A stretch of DNA of 64,000 bases from Breznakibacter sp047600785 (GCA_047600785.1 JASGKH010000001.1:806001-870000); one strand, 5' to 3'; positions 44,902 to 56,100 are shown, counted from the stretch's first letter. Notes: generated by a model from the letters alone, not told the origin. Translations and numbers: made by a program.

Positions 44902-44943
44902 GGGTGTATGTGTTAATGTGAATAATTGATGAATTCCCAACGC

Positions 44944-46278
44944 TTATTTTGTGAATAGTCCAGCATAGCCAATCCCAATAGAAAGGGAATTTTCATTGGA
45001 GAAAGGATTTTTCAATAAACCGGCCGAATATTGGGCCTTGATTACCAGTTCCTTCATCGGAAAATAATTGATGCCTCCCGTGATGATCTGTCTGGAGCAC
45101 CACTCTTCTTTCAATATTCCTTCTGGTGTTTTGTGCATCGAATCATAAAACTCATAACGTCCAAACAGGTAGAGCTTTTGGTTGTCTTTCGCCAGTGAGG
45201 GAAAGTGTGCGAAAAGGTCGTACCCTGCTTCGGCACCGTAGCAAATGGCGTCGGAAGCCACATAGGTACTGGGCGAAGGCGATTTGTTCGGAAGACTGCG
45301 GTTGTAAACAGAAATGGTCTTTGCATCGTTCAAGTGCCCGTAGTCGAAATATCCCCGCGCGATGAGGTGATGTCTGTTGTACGAGAAATCGAAGGAGCCT
45401 ATCGTCACTTCTCCTTTTACATCTTTGTATTTATCGGCATAGGACGGCATCAAGCCGTTTTTGAAACTGTATCCATAATATGCACTTAATGCCATTCTCA
45501 ACCCCGGAATGCTGTAATTGTCGATTCGGAATGCCCCCGCATATGTGTTTGCGACTTTAAATTCGTATGAGGATGCGGAGCCTTTTTGTATCCAATTTTG
45601 GCGGTTGAACATTTCGGAGTCCAAACCTGGGAGCAACATGGCTTCGTAGCGCCATTTACTCCCAACAAAACCCCACAGGCTTAACCCTGTTTCATGCCAT
45701 GTGCAGGGCAGTATCGTGTTCTCTCCTTCGGGGCGGTATACCGTGAAAAACTCGGTGGGAAGGTGGTAGGCGTTTGTCAAACCGATGGGGACAATGATAT
45801 GCCCGGCCCGTATGTTCAGGCTTCTGGAGATTGTCTTTTCAATCCAAAACTGCTCCAAAACAACTTCTCCGCCCCGTTCGATCTCTTGTTCGTATTCACC
45901 ACCTTCTTCAGGTTCTACCTCCATGGCAGCTTCCGTTCCCCCGTGTTCAAATTCGATTTCCGAACTTACGCGCCATCCTTTTCCGAATTCATAACCGACA
46001 AAAAAGACGACGTGCGGTAAGTCTACACGGCCATGGCTGGGATCGTTTTTGTAAGAGGCAGGGTACATGTACCTGAAAGGGTTACCGCTGTAGAAATTGC
46101 GGCTGGCAACTGCTTCCCCGTAACCGCCAAGCTGAAAACGACCCTTGGTCGCATTACTGGTCTGTTTTGTTGTGTCGGAAGCCGGCAGATTGTTGGTTTC
46201 CTGTGCAAATAGGCCTACATGTGGAGAGCACAATAAAATCAACGTACATAAAAGAAGGAGTACGGATTGTTTTTTCAT
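44944..46278 (-). CDS. Outer-membrane porin-like barrel protein
   Basis: This 444-residue protein has a signal peptide ending GLFAQ and a porin-type barrel: repeated alternating strands, GRVDLPHVVFFVGYEF, an acidic extracellular loop rich in Glu (around residues 115-135), and a final strand ending in SIGIGYAGLF. It is similar in style to phosphate-selective porin O/P proteins, but the acidic loop would favour cations such as ferrous or ferric complexes. It is the first gene of the leftward operon with imelysin and DUF1111. The substrate is inferred from context only. Confidence 0.75.
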   Translation of the reverse strand: MKKQSVLLLLCTLILLCSPHVGLFAQETNNLPASDTTKQTSNATKGRFQLGGYGEAVASRNFYSGNPFRYMYPASYKNDPSHGRVDLPHVVFFVGYEFGKGWRVSSEIEFEHGGTEAAMEVEPEEGGEYEQEIERGGEVVLEQFWIEKTISRSLNIRAGHIIVPIGLTNAYHLPTEFFTVYRPEGENTILPCTWHETGLSLWGFVGSKWRYEAMLLPGLDSEMFNRQNWIQKGSASSYEFKVANTYAGAFRIDNYSIPGLRMALSAYYGYSFKNGLMPSYADKYKDVKGEVTIGSFDFSYNRHHLIARGYFDYGHLNDAKTISVYNRSLPNKSPSPSTYVASDAICYGAEAGYDLFAHFPSLAKDNQKLYLFGRYEFYDSMHKTPEGILKEEWCSRQIITGGINYFPMKELVIKAQYSAGLLKNPFSNENSLSIGIGYAGLFTK

Positions 46279-47096
46279 CTTGTTTTGTGTTTAAAAAGAA
46301 GCCAATGAATCATTAAAAACAGGAGATCGGGGCATGTGGCGGTATAATTAAGAAGATGCCCCATTTTTTGCGATATAGGGAATTTATGTCACGCCAATCA
46401 AGCTTTTTGAAATGTAGCAGTTTACCCTTGTCAAAAAACAAACGGTAGGGGCATATACCATTATGCCGGGAAGCTGATCTCCATTAAATGAATTATTGTT
46501 TATGGCATTCGCGCTGATGCTTGCCATGCCTGGGATGTGGGTGTTGGGGCATGACAAAGCAGGAAAATCTGGGTCCATAGGCTGCTGAAAATTACTGTTC
46601 GGGTTAGGAACAGTACAAAGCAATCCATAATAACCTGTAGGAACAATCCCAAATGGTGGGGATATTTTTAGTTAAATTCACGAACCTGTAAATAAAACAT
46701 AAAAAACAATCCCTAAAAATGGTTATTTTTCAAGAGTTGGAATTGGATCCGATATAGAGACAGACTGATATAATGAACGAACTTAAAGCATTTTTGTTCT
46801 TTTGGGGATGAAAAAATTACACAATATAGCATTGGATAATGTGAGATAATCGGAAGAATTTATGACCGTTGCAATTAATTAAGATAAGGATAATGAGATT
46901 TAAATATCCTTATTTGTAGGATGGGTATTGCTGATTGCATACGAGATTTGTATGTTATTCTGCAATTTAACGTTCGCTTCTGCTACACTTGAGGACAGTG
47001 CCGGTCTGTTAAATAGATGTGAAGAATGTATAATTAAGGATGCTGCAACATTTGTAATTGTAACTTTAGCTCCGCTTAAACCAAATACAGTTGATC
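46279..47096. other. Gene-poor divergent region between porin operon and RND pump
   Basis: This 818-base stretch holds no convincing gene. A 79-codon leftward frame at 46384-46623 starts with TTG, has no signal peptide and no family resemblance, and I leave it out. A terminator-like hairpin lies on the plus strand (GGGGCAT at 46329-46335, ATGCCCC at 46356-46362, then A and six T). A perfect inverted repeat ATAAGGATA / TATCCTTAT (46884-46892, 46905-46913) is about 185 bases before the RND adaptor start. The length and these elements suggest regulatory DNA or an unrecognised transcript. Confidence 0.5.
46329..46369 (+). terminator. Terminator-like hairpin without an obvious upstream gene
   Basis: GGGGCAT (46329-46335) and ATGCCCC (46356-46362) flank a 20-base loop and lead into ATTTTTT on the plus strand. 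The only sequence upstream on that strand is antisense to the porin gene, so any transcript ending here would be antisense RNA. Confidence 0.45.
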
Positions 47097-48125
47097 ATGT
47101 GTCGTTTTTCAATGATCGTCGCGTTGGCATTCATTGCAATGTCATGTAGTGAAAATGGAAAAGAAAAGGGAAGGGGTTCACAACGTGCGACTCCTGAAGT
47201 AGACTACCATGTGGTCGGTTTTTCAGATGTTGAGGTGGCTGAAAATTATGCGGGCATATTGCTTCCGTTTGAAGAAGTGGTGTTACGTCCTGAAACATCG
47301 GGGCGGGTGGTACAATTGAATTTTTTGGAAGGTACGGCGGTCACAAAAGGACAATTGCTGGTGAAAGTGAACGATGACGATTTACGCGCCCAGCTTGAGA
47401 AGAATGAAGCACAATTGGATTTGGCCAAAGAGGATGAAGAACGGAAACGGGCATTGTTGGCCATTAACGGTATCAGCAAAGAAGAGTATGACAATGCTGC
47501 GACTACGGTAAAATCACTCTCTGCGGATGTTGACCATATTAAAGCCTCTATTGCAAAAACGGAAATACGTGCCCCTTTTGATGGCACGGTTGGTCTTCGG
47601 CAAATCAGCTTGGGGGCGTTTGTGAACAATGCCACCGAAATAGGTGTATTACGGCAAACCAATTCGTTGAAACTTGAATTTGCAGTGCCTGAGAAAATGG
47701 CGTCCATCGTCCACAAAGGGATGGTGGTTTCGTTTTCCTGTGCAGGAACAGAGCCACGGCAAGCTGAAATTTACGCGCTGGAATCGGGAATCGATCTGGT
47801 CACGAGGACTTTAAAAGTAAGGGGCAAAATAGATAATGCCGACCATCGTTTATTGGCAGGAGCTTTTGCCACGGTACAGGTCTCTGCAGGTCAAACGGGA
47901 AAAACGATTATGGTGCCAGCGCAAGCTATTGTGCCCATAATGGAAGGTGAATCGGTGTGGCTGGTCCGTCAGGGAAAAGCAATCGTTCAACCGATAAAAA
48001 CGGGGTACAGAACCTCTACCCATGTATTGGTCAACAACGGACTGGCGGTTGGGGATACGGTAATACTGACAGGGTTCATGCAGCTAAAACAAGACCAGCC
48101 GGTAAGGGCCCGAAAGCTTAACTGA
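47097..48125 (+). CDS. RND efflux periplasmic adaptor (membrane fusion lipoprotein)
   Basis: This 342-residue adaptor links the inner-membrane RND pump to the outer-membrane channel. It has a lipoprotein signal with Cys17 (FIAMSC), a lipoyl/biotinyl half-motif LRPETSGRVVQLNFLEGTAV, a short alpha-helical hairpin (about residues 105-160), the second lipoyl half (TEIRAPFDGTVGLR), a beta-barrel domain and a membrane-proximal domain. ATG 47097 gives the correct signal; a TTG six bases earlier is in frame. The pump gene starts 59 bases after its stop. A palindrome at 46884-46913 may be the operator site, but no regulator gene is adjacent. Confidence 0.92.
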   Translation: MCRFSMIVALAFIAMSCSENGKEKGRGSQRATPEVDYHVVGFSDVEVAENYAGILLPFEEVVLRPETSGRVVQLNFLEGTAVTKGQLLVKVNDDDLRAQLEKNEAQLDLAKEDEERKRALLAINGISKEEYDNAATTVKSLSADVDHIKASIAKTEIRAPFDGTVGLRQISLGAFVNNATEIGVLRQTNSLKLEFAVPEKMASIVHKGMVVSFSCAGTEPRQAEIYALESGIDLVTRTLKVRGKIDNADHRLLAGAFATVQVSAGQTGKTIMVPAQAIVPIMEGESVWLVRQGKAIVQPIKTGYRTSTHVLVNNGLAVGDTVILTGFMQLKQDQPVRARKLN

Positions 48126-48184
48126 TGATGTTGGCTCTATTTTGTGTTCGGCCGAATACTTAAATCCAGAACAATTAATCTTTC

Positions 48185-51100
48185 ATGAACATTGCGTCGT
48201 TTTTCATTAACCGTCCCGTGTTTGCATCGGTAGTTTCAATTATTATCGGGCTGTTTGGGATCGTTGGGTTTACTTATTTGGGGTTGCGTGAGTATCCAAG
48301 CGTCGATCCGCCGATAGTGACCGTGACGACGACCTACACAGGTGCCAACGCCGATGTCATAGAAACCCAGATAACCGAGCCGTTGGAAGAAAGCATCAAC
48401 GGCATTGCGGGCATTCGGTCACTTACATCGGTGAGTGCTGACGGACGAAGTTCCATTACCGTGGAATTTGAGATCGAAGTAGACATGGAGGCCGCAGCCA
48501 ACGACGTGCGCGACCGTGTATCCCGTGCACAAAACCGCTTGCCGAGTGACTGTGACCCTCCGGTGGTCGTGAAGTCGGATGCCGACAGTGATGCTATCCT
48601 GATCATGTCGGTGGAAAGCGACCGGCGTAACTTGCTGGAACTTTCCGATATTGCGGCCAACGTGCTTAAGGAGCGGCTGCAAACTATCTCTGGCGTGAGC
48701 GAGATCCGCATTTTTGGCGAAAAACGTTATGCAATGAAATTGTTGCTGAATCCTTATCTCATGGCATCGTACGGAATCACACCTGTTGATGTGCGTAACG
48801 CCTTAAACCGTGAGAATGTGGAATTGCCATCGGGACGCATCGAAGGGTACCAGACGGATTTGACCGTGCGCACCCAGGGGCGTTTGACCACGGTCAATCA
48901 GTTTAACGATTTGATAGTGAAAGAGACGGGCAGCATGTTGGTGCGACTGAAAGACATCGGGCAGGCGCTTCTGTTGCCCGAAAACGAGCGCAATGTGCTT
49001 AAGGGTAATGGTTTGGTGCCCATGGTGGCCGTGGCGGTAATTCCGCAACCGGGGTCGAACCATATTGCCATTGCCGATGAGTTTAACAAACGGACGGAGC
49101 AGTTGCAGCGTGAATTGCCTTCTGATATCAAATTGCAGATGACTCTTGACACAACGGTGAATATCCGTAAAGCGATTTTGGAGGTGGAGGAGACCATTGT
49201 CATCGCATTTCTTTTGGTCGTTGTGGTCATTTTTTTGTTTTTACGCCATTGGCGTACCACGCTTATTCCCGTATTGGCGATCCCCATATCGTTGATCGGG
49301 ACGTTTTTTGTCATGTATGTGTCGGGTTTTACCATCAATCTTCTCACCTTGCTGGGAATTGTGCTGGCGACGGGGCTGGTGGTCGATGATGCCATTGTGG
49401 TGATGGAAAACATTTACAAAAAAATAGAAGATGGTATGGACCCCATTGAAGCGGGGCACAAGGGATCGAAGGAAATTATCTTTGCCATCATCTCCACGAC
49501 CATCACGTTGGTCGCAGTGTTCATGCCTATTGTGTTTTTGCAGGGAATCACGGGACGTCTGTTCCGGGAATTTGGTGTGGTCCTGGCCGGGTCGGTGGTC
49601 ATTTCAGCGGTGGTATCACTCACGCTTACGCCCATGATGAGTGCACGTTTGTTGCACAAAACCAGTAATCCCGGTCGCTTGTACCAATGGAGCGAACGTA
49701 TTTTTGAACGTTTGGTAACACGTTACGGGACATCGTTGAAATGGTTTTTAAAACGGCGAAGTTTGGCTTTTGTGGTGGTGGCCGCATCAGTGGCTGTTAT
49801 TTTCGGATTGGGGATATTATTACCCAGTGAGCTGGCGCCTATGGAAGATAAAAGCCGTTTTCGGATTAACATGACCGCACCCGAAGGAACCGCTTACGAA
49901 GCCATGAGCGCGTACATGGATACGGTAACCGCACTCGTCGATACATTGCCCGAAAAGGAGGTAATGATTGCCATTACGGGATGGGGGGGGAACGCCAACA
50001 GTGGGTTCATACGTCTTGGTTTGTACGATCCTACAAAGCGGAACCGTTCGCAACAGGAGGTTGCAGATTGGTTGAACGGACAGTTGCAACGGCATAACTT
50101 TGCCAGAGCTTATGCCTTACAGGAGCAGACGATTTCCACATCGCGCCAGGGAGGGTTGCCTATACAAATGGTGGTGCTGGCCCCCAATTTCGAAAAGTTG
50201 CGCGAATATCTGCCCTCCCTTGTCGAAAAGGCCCAAAGCAGCAACGATTTTCAGGTGGTGGATGTGAACCTGAAATTCAACAAACCCGAACTTCGTGTGG
50301 ATATTGACAGGGAGAAGGCCCAAACGTTAGGGATCTCGGTCCGAGATGTGGCTGAGAACCTCCAGCTTTATTATTCGGGACAGCGTTATGGTTACTTTGT
50401 AATGAACGACAAACAATATCAGGTGTTTGGATTGGCCGAACGCCAATTCCGTGACACACCTTCCGATTTGGGAAACTTGTACGTGCGCAGTGGTACCGGC
50501 GATTTGGTGCCCATGTCCAATGTGCTTTCCATGTCGGAACAAAGTAGTCCGCCTCAAAAGTACCGTTACAACCGCTATGTGTCGGCCACCATATCGGCGC
50601 AACCTGCGTCGGGTGTCTCGTTGGGGGAGGGCATCGGGCAATTGCAAGCTTTGGCAAAAGAGGTATTACCTGATGATTTTGCCACCACATTGACCGGCAC
50701 GTCGCGCGATTTTACCGAAAGCAGCAGCAGTTTGCTCTACGCGTTTGTGTTTGCATTGGTGCTCATCTTTTTGATTCTGGCCGCGCAGTTCGAAAGCTAC
50801 CGCGATCCGTTCATTATCATGTTCACCGTGCCGCTGGCCATTGCGGGTGCAGTACTTTCACTTTGGATGTTTGGCCAATCCATCAATATTTTCAGCCAAA
50901 TAGGCATTATCGTATTGATCGGCATTGTCACGAAGAATGGAATCCTGATCGTGGAATTTGCCAATCAGCGTAAGCATGCGGGATTATCGGTGGCTGAGGC
51001 GGTGGTTGATGCATCGGTCGAACGGCTGCGTCCCATTTTGATGACGAGCATGGCCACTGTTTTGGGGGCGCTGCCCATTGCACTGGCGTTGGGCGCTGCG

Positions 51101-51259
51101 GCCAAGAGCCGTGTACCCATGGGGATTTCTGTAATTGGAGGGTTGATGTTTTCACTGGTGCTGACATTGTACGTCATTCCCGCACTGTATACTTATCTGT
51201 CGAAGGAAAAACGCAACGGAGTGCCGGAAACACCAAATATCCCAATGTCCCAACATTAA
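48185..51259 (+). CDS. RND multidrug efflux permease (AcrB/MexB type, HAE1)
   Basis: This 1024-residue proton-driven drug exporter has twelve expected membrane helices and two large periplasmic loops. The N-terminus (MNIASFFINRPVFASVV) is canonical for HAE1. The proton-relay acidic pair Asp401-Asp402 (VVDDAIVVMEN) is present, and the second-half GIVTKNGILIVEFAN segment carries the matching Lys. The length matches AcrB closely. With the adaptor upstream and the TolC-type channel downstream it forms a complete tripartite pump. Substrates cannot be predicted from the sequence. Confidence 0.96.
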   Translation: MNIASFFINRPVFASVVSIIIGLFGIVGFTYLGLREYPSVDPPIVTVTTTYTGANADVIETQITEPLEESINGIAGIRSLTSVSADGRSSITVEFEIEVDMEAAANDVRDRVSRAQNRLPSDCDPPVVVKSDADSDAILIMSVESDRRNLLELSDIAANVLKERLQTISGVSEIRIFGEKRYAMKLLLNPYLMASYGITPVDVRNALNRENVELPSGRIEGYQTDLTVRTQGRLTTVNQFNDLIVKETGSMLVRLKDIGQALLLPENERNVLKGNGLVPMVAVAVIPQPGSNHIAIADEFNKRTEQLQRELPSDIKLQMTLDTTVNIRKAILEVEETIVIAFLLVVVVIFLFLRHWRTTLIPVLAIPISLIGTFFVMYVSGFTINLLTLLGIVLATGLVVDDAIVVMENIYKKIEDGMDPIEAGHKGSKEIIFAIISTTITLVAVFMPIVFLQGITGRLFREFGVVLAGSVVISAVVSLTLTPMMSARLLHKTSNPGRLYQWSERIFERLVTRYGTSLKWFLKRRSLAFVVVAASVAVIFGLGILLPSELAPMEDKSRFRINMTAPEGTAYEAMSAYMDTVTALVDTLPEKEVMIAITGWGGNANSGFIRLGLYDPTKRNRSQQEVADWLNGQLQRHNFARAYALQEQTISTSRQGGLPIQMVVLAPNFEKLREYLPSLVEKAQSSNDFQVVDVNLKFNKPELRVDIDREKAQTLGISVRDVAENLQLYYSGQRYGYFVMNDKQYQVFGLAERQFRDTPSDLGNLYVRSGTGDLVPMSNVLSMSEQSSPPQKYRYNRYVSATISAQPASGVSLGEGIGQLQALAKEVLPDDFATTLTGTSRDFTESSSSLLYAFVFALVLIFLILAAQFESYRDPFIIMFTVPLAIAGAVLSLWMFGQSINIFSQIGIIVLIGIVTKNGILIVEFANQRKHAGLSVAEAVVDASVERLRPILMTSMATVLGALPIALALGAAAKSRVPMGISVIGGLMFSLVLTLYVIPALYTYLSKEKRNGVPETPNIPMSQH

Positions 51260-51312
51260 GTTTCTGTGATGTAATTTCGGATGGATAGTCTGGAAAGAAA
51301 ATTGTTCAAGTC

Positions 51313-52626
51313 ATGAAGTCAAATTACCGGGTTGTTGTGTTTTTGATCTGTTTGGGCTTGTCGTTAATAACGGAAGCACAGAAGCCTATGGGCTTGTCCG
51401 AAGCCATAAGCCTGGGAATGGCGAACAATTATCAGGTAAAAGTGGCCGTCAACGAAGCCGATATGGCCCAAAATAACAAAGCGCTTGGGGTCGGTGGCTT
51501 TTTACCGGGCGTGAGCGCTAATGCATCATACACCGAAAACCGTAATACCACGAGGCAGGAAAGGTACGACGGGACAGTCAATGAAAAGGACAACGCGTTG
51601 TCGACGACCAAGACAGCCAACCTGACTGTGGCCTGGGTACTGTTCGACGGCATGAAGATGTTTTTGGACAACCAGCGTTACCGGTTATTGGGAGAGTTTG
51701 GACAATTACAATTGCGTGAAACCATCGAAAATACGGTGGCCGAAATTATTACAGGTTATTTTGCTTTGGTGCAACAGCAAAAAGGCATTGACGTAGCCAG
51801 GGAAGCATTGGGGTATTCGACGCAGCGTTTGCATTTGGCCCAAACGCGGTTTAGACTGGGATCTGCATCCGAAACGGAGGTGTTGCAGGCCAGGATCGAT
51901 GCCAATTCCGACAGTGCCACGGTGGTGGAGCTGCAGAATGCATTAGCCAATGCCAAAGCCGATTTGTGCTTGCTAATCGGCCCTGGTACGGATACTGATT
52001 TTGTTCCGTCCGATACGGTCATTGTTACGCAATCACTGTTGCTGGCCGATTTGCTGGAGAAATCATTGCAGAGCAACAGCATCCTGCGGATGGGGGACAT
52101 CGACCAGCAAGTGGCTGCCGTACAGCGCAGGTTGGCCAATTCTCCCAAATATCCCAAATTGACGTTCAATGCGGTATATGCGGGATCGCTGGCTGAGGCC
52201 GAGGTAGGACTTCTCAAAAGTAACAGAAACTATGGGCCATCGGTCGGTGTATCGTTATCCTATCCTGTATTCGATGGATTTAAAACATCCACCCAAGCTA
52301 AGAATACCAGACTTCAGTTCCAAAATGCACAATTGAAACAGGCCCACGCGTTGGAGCAAATCAAGACCGAATTGCTCAAACTTTACAATGATTACCAAAA
52401 TCAAAAACTTCAATTGGATGTGGCCGGGGCAAACTTAAAGCTTTCCGAACGCAATACTCGCTTAGCATGGGAGCGTTATCGTTTGGGACAAATCAGCGAC
52501 CTTGATTTCAGACAGGTACAGTACATTCAATCTCAAACCGAGAGCCGTTATCTTACAACACAATGGAAATGCAAGCAAATAGAAACGGAGTTGCTTAGAT
52601 TGAGTGGCGGGTTGGTACAGCCATAA
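51313..52626 (+). CDS. TolC family outer-membrane channel
   Basis: This 437-residue protein has a signal peptide ending ITEAQ and two structural repeats of the TolC type, with long helical coiled coils (for example AREALGYSTQRLHLAQTRF, and NLKLSERNTRLAWERYRLG in the second repeat) and Asn/Ala-rich barrel strands. It would form the outer-membrane exit duct of the pump encoded by the two preceding genes, from which it is 53 bases away. It is probably the last gene of that operon; only a weak hairpin (ATCCTT/AAGGAT at 52820-52840) was found downstream. Confidence 0.93.
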   Translation: MKSNYRVVVFLICLGLSLITEAQKPMGLSEAISLGMANNYQVKVAVNEADMAQNNKALGVGGFLPGVSANASYTENRNTTRQERYDGTVNEKDNALSTTKTANLTVAWVLFDGMKMFLDNQRYRLLGEFGQLQLRETIENTVAEIITGYFALVQQQKGIDVAREALGYSTQRLHLAQTRFRLGSASETEVLQARIDANSDSATVVELQNALANAKADLCLLIGPGTDTDFVPSDTVIVTQSLLLADLLEKSLQSNSILRMGDIDQQVAAVQRRLANSPKYPKLTFNAVYAGSLAEAEVGLLKSNRNYGPSVGVSLSYPVFDGFKTSTQAKNTRLQFQNAQLKQAHALEQIKTELLKLYNDYQNQKLQLDVAGANLKLSERNTRLAWERYRLGQISDLDFRQVQYIQSQTESRYLTTQWKCKQIETELLRLSGGLVQP

Positions 52627-53180
52627 GCAAAAGGTACGCACTGCCGATTTTAGATTGCTGGCCCTGGCATGCGCAAGTTGTTATGGATGCATGCAGGATT
52701 GATCAATGGGCCTTTGGCGCATTCTCTTTGTTTGTTTTTGGTGCCCCTTGAAAACTTCAATGTGTTTTTGTGTACACGTAGTGTCTCTATGTCACACCAT
52801 GCACTGTACGATAGGGCTTATCCTTACCTGGCGGAAGGATTTTGGGCTTTATGTAAGGATGTATTTCTTCCTCTTTGCTTTCATATAACATGTATTGGAC
52901 ACATTTTTCATGTTGCCGGTAAAAAATACGGTACATGTCTTAATAAATACGGATAATTTTCGAAAACTCATTTATTTGTGAGGGGCATGGATAAATTACA
53001 ATCTATGGGTTGTTTTTTATTGGAATCTATCACTATATTTGCTGAATAATTTTAAAATCGAAACACAAACCTGAGTATTTGTTAATAATTAAACAATGCC
53101 AGTTTGTTTGTCAGCTTTTTTGATGACTGTATTCGATTTATTTCAAACACAGAAAATTTTTCACCGACAATCGTACGACT
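52627..53180. other. Gene-free region before the SusC-like locus
   Basis: These 554 bases carry no convincing gene. A 95-codon frame at 52669-52956 is Cys/Leu/His-rich, lacks family resemblance and is probably chance. The stretch contains a weak hairpin (52820-52840) and the consensus promoter at 53010-53041 for the downstream locus. No regulator such as a hybrid two-component system or an anti-sigma/ECF pair is encoded here, so control of the SusC locus must come from outside the window or from downstream. Confidence 0.6.
53010..53041 (+). promoter_or_regulatory. Promoter of the SusC-like locus
   Basis: TTG at 53010-53012 and TATATTTG at 53034-53041 are 21 bases apart, a full consensus match, leaving a leader of about 130 bases before the SusC start at 53181. 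Confidence 0.75.
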
Positions 53181-56100
53181 ATGGTGCATTTGCTTTCCAA
53201 AAGATACCTTGAGGTAAGGTTCAACGAGTCTCTGTGGATTAAAACGACAATGGTGTTTGCGTGGTTGTTTTGTGCGTCCGCCATATTGGGGAACCCTAAA
53301 TTATCCGGTTTGCAAAGTGCGGGGCAGGATGGCATAAAAATTACGGGAAAGGTGAGCGATAACGAAGGGGCTCCTTTGCCCGGTGCCACCATAAAAGTAG
53401 ATGGATCGGCTTTGGGTACTGCAACCAATGTTGACGGGGAGTTCGAGTTAATGGTTCCCGACACCCAGAGCGTGCTGGTGGTTTCGTTTATCGGATACAA
53501 ACCTGAATACATAACAGTGGGTAGCCGTACTTTTTTCAATGTGAGGCTGACCTCCGATGCCACCTCGTTGCAAGAGACCGTGGTGGTGGGCTATTCTTCC
53601 CAAAAGAAATCCCTGTTAACCGGATCGGTTGGGGTGGTTAAGGCCGATGATTTTAAAGATACACCTCTTCCTTCGCTCGATGGGGTGATGCAGGGACAGG
53701 TCAGCGGCGTTCAGGTATTGCAAAACTCGGGAACACCGGGCGGTGGGATGTCGGTCCGTATCCGTGGCATTAGCTCCATCAGCGGCTCAAGCCAGCCGTT
53801 GTATGTCATTGATGGTATTCCGGTGATTACCGGCGATTATGCACAAGTGGGCTATGAAGGGCAGGGGACCAATGCGTTGAATGATGTTAACCCTTCCGAT
53901 ATTGAGTCGATTACTGTATTGAAAGATGCGGCAGCCGCAGCCATTTACGGGGCCCGTGCCACCAACGGAGTGGTGTTGATTACAACCAAACGTGGAGCCA
54001 GCAACCAAAAGACGCAGTTCAGTTTTAATGCATATTACGGCAAACAGTCAGTTGCCCGGCGGTTGGATATGCTTAGTGCCAAAGATTGGAAACTGTATCG
54101 GAACGATTTGTACGACAGGGAGGTATACTCGCCCGAGGAGATTGCCGATAACAGCATCGATACCGATTGGCAAAACGTCATCTTTAGGACAGCACCCATT
54201 CAGAGTTATGAATTTTCTGCCATGGGAGGTGGTGACCAAACCCGGTTTTTAACTAGTGTCGACTATTTTGACCAAACGGGGATTCTCATCGGGTCCGACT
54301 ATAAACGTTTCAACGGGCGTTTGAATTTGGACCACACTGCCACCTCAAAGTTGACATTTGGGACCAGTATTGGGCTAAGTTATTCCAAAACGAACCGGAT
54401 AGAAGGAGACCAATCTTTGCACGGTGTTTTGCCCAATGGCATTTCAACGCCTGCCGTGTACCCCGTTTACAATGAGGACGGTTCCTATAACCAGGAGGGA
54501 CCATATTCGAATCCGGTTTCCATTGCCAATGAGGCTACCAACGAAAATTTTACCTACAGGGTTCTGGCTAACGGTTATGCCAATTACCAGATTTTGGAAC
54601 ATCTTTCGTTTTCCACCAAATGGGGTATCGACTTTATGACAATGAGAGAGCATGCGTTCGAGTACAATACGGTTCAGGGACAGAAGTACAATGGACTGGG
54701 TTTTGAAGCATATACGAATGTGATGAACCTTGTTTCGAACAATTTCCTGAGATACAACAGAACCATTGAAAAGCACGAGCTTGAGGTGATGGGAGGCTAT
54801 AGCTTCGAGAAATACGAACGTCGTTCGTCGTACATGCGGGGGCAGGATTATGCGAGCGAAGACCTCGAGTATATCAATACGGCGTCGACCATCGCTTCGG
54901 CTACTTCCGGAGCACTTGATTCAGGACTGGAATCATTCATCGGACGGGCCAATTACAATTATGCCGACAAATATTTATTGACCTTTTCGTGTCGTGCCGA
55001 TGCTTCAACGAAGTTTGGCGAAAACAACAGGACTGGTTACTTCCCTTCGGCTTCGCTTGCATGGCGGCTCAGCAAAGAAACGTTCTTCCCGTTGCCCGAT
55101 GTGGTTAATGAATTAAAAATAAGATCAAGTTATGGGGTGACGGGCAACGACAATATTGAGCCGTTCCTTTATTCCGAACTTTATGGCGTTTCCAAATACA
55201 ATGGAGCTTCGGCCATTTACCCCAGCAATATACCCAATCCTGATCTGAAATGGGAAACGACTGCCCAGTTCAACTTGGGACTGGATCTTAGTCTGTTGGA
55301 TAACCGCATTAATCTGACGGCCGATTATTACAATAAACAGACCAAGGATTTGTTGCTCGATCGTCCGTTGCCCGGCAGTTCGGGATACACTTACATTACC
55401 GAGAATATTGGGCGTTTGGAGAACAAAGGTGTTGAACTGAATTTGTCGACCAGCAATTTGGTAGGCGAATTTAAATGGGGTACTCAAATCAATGTCTCGG
55501 CCAACCGCAATAAAGTACTTGAACTTTATAACCATGAACCCATTGACGACATTGGCCGCGGAGGTAACCGTGTCATGGAAGGGCAACCGATCAGCGTGTT
55601 TTACAGCTACAACTGGTTGGGCGTCGACCCGTCAACGGGTGACTGTGTGTATACCGATTTGAATAAGGACGGCGAAATAACCACTGACGACAGAATGGTG
55701 GTCGGCAACCCACATCCTGATTTTATAGGCGGCATTACCAACACGTTTTCATACAAAGGTTTCGATTTGAATGTATTCTTCCAATTCTCGTACGGCAACG
55801 ATGTGTTCAATGGGTCGCGCTTATATCTGGAGTCGTTGCAAGGAGGTGATAACCAGTTGGCTGCCGTGAAGCGCCGCTGGCAAAATCCCGGAGACATTAC
55901 CGATATCCCCAGGGCAACTACGGACGCCACGGCTGCAGCGAACAACAAACTCGTGTCGTCACGGTTTATTGAGGACGGATCATATTTGAAGCTGAAGAAC
56001 GTAACGTTGGGCTATACGTTCAACAAGGACATTTTGCAGAAAGCACGGATCAGTTCTCTGAGGCTTTATGTCACTGCGCAAAATCTTTACACCTGGACAT

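Noticed and set aside
46384..46623. 79-codon leftward frame before the porin gene
   Set aside because: It has a TTG start and no signal peptide or domain, and its Pro/Asn-rich sequence lacks a plausible family; I could not support it as a gene.
52669..52956. 95-codon frame between the TolC-type gene and SusC
   Set aside because: It has Cys- and His-rich hydrophobic composition, no family match and no promoter, and overlaps other chance frames.
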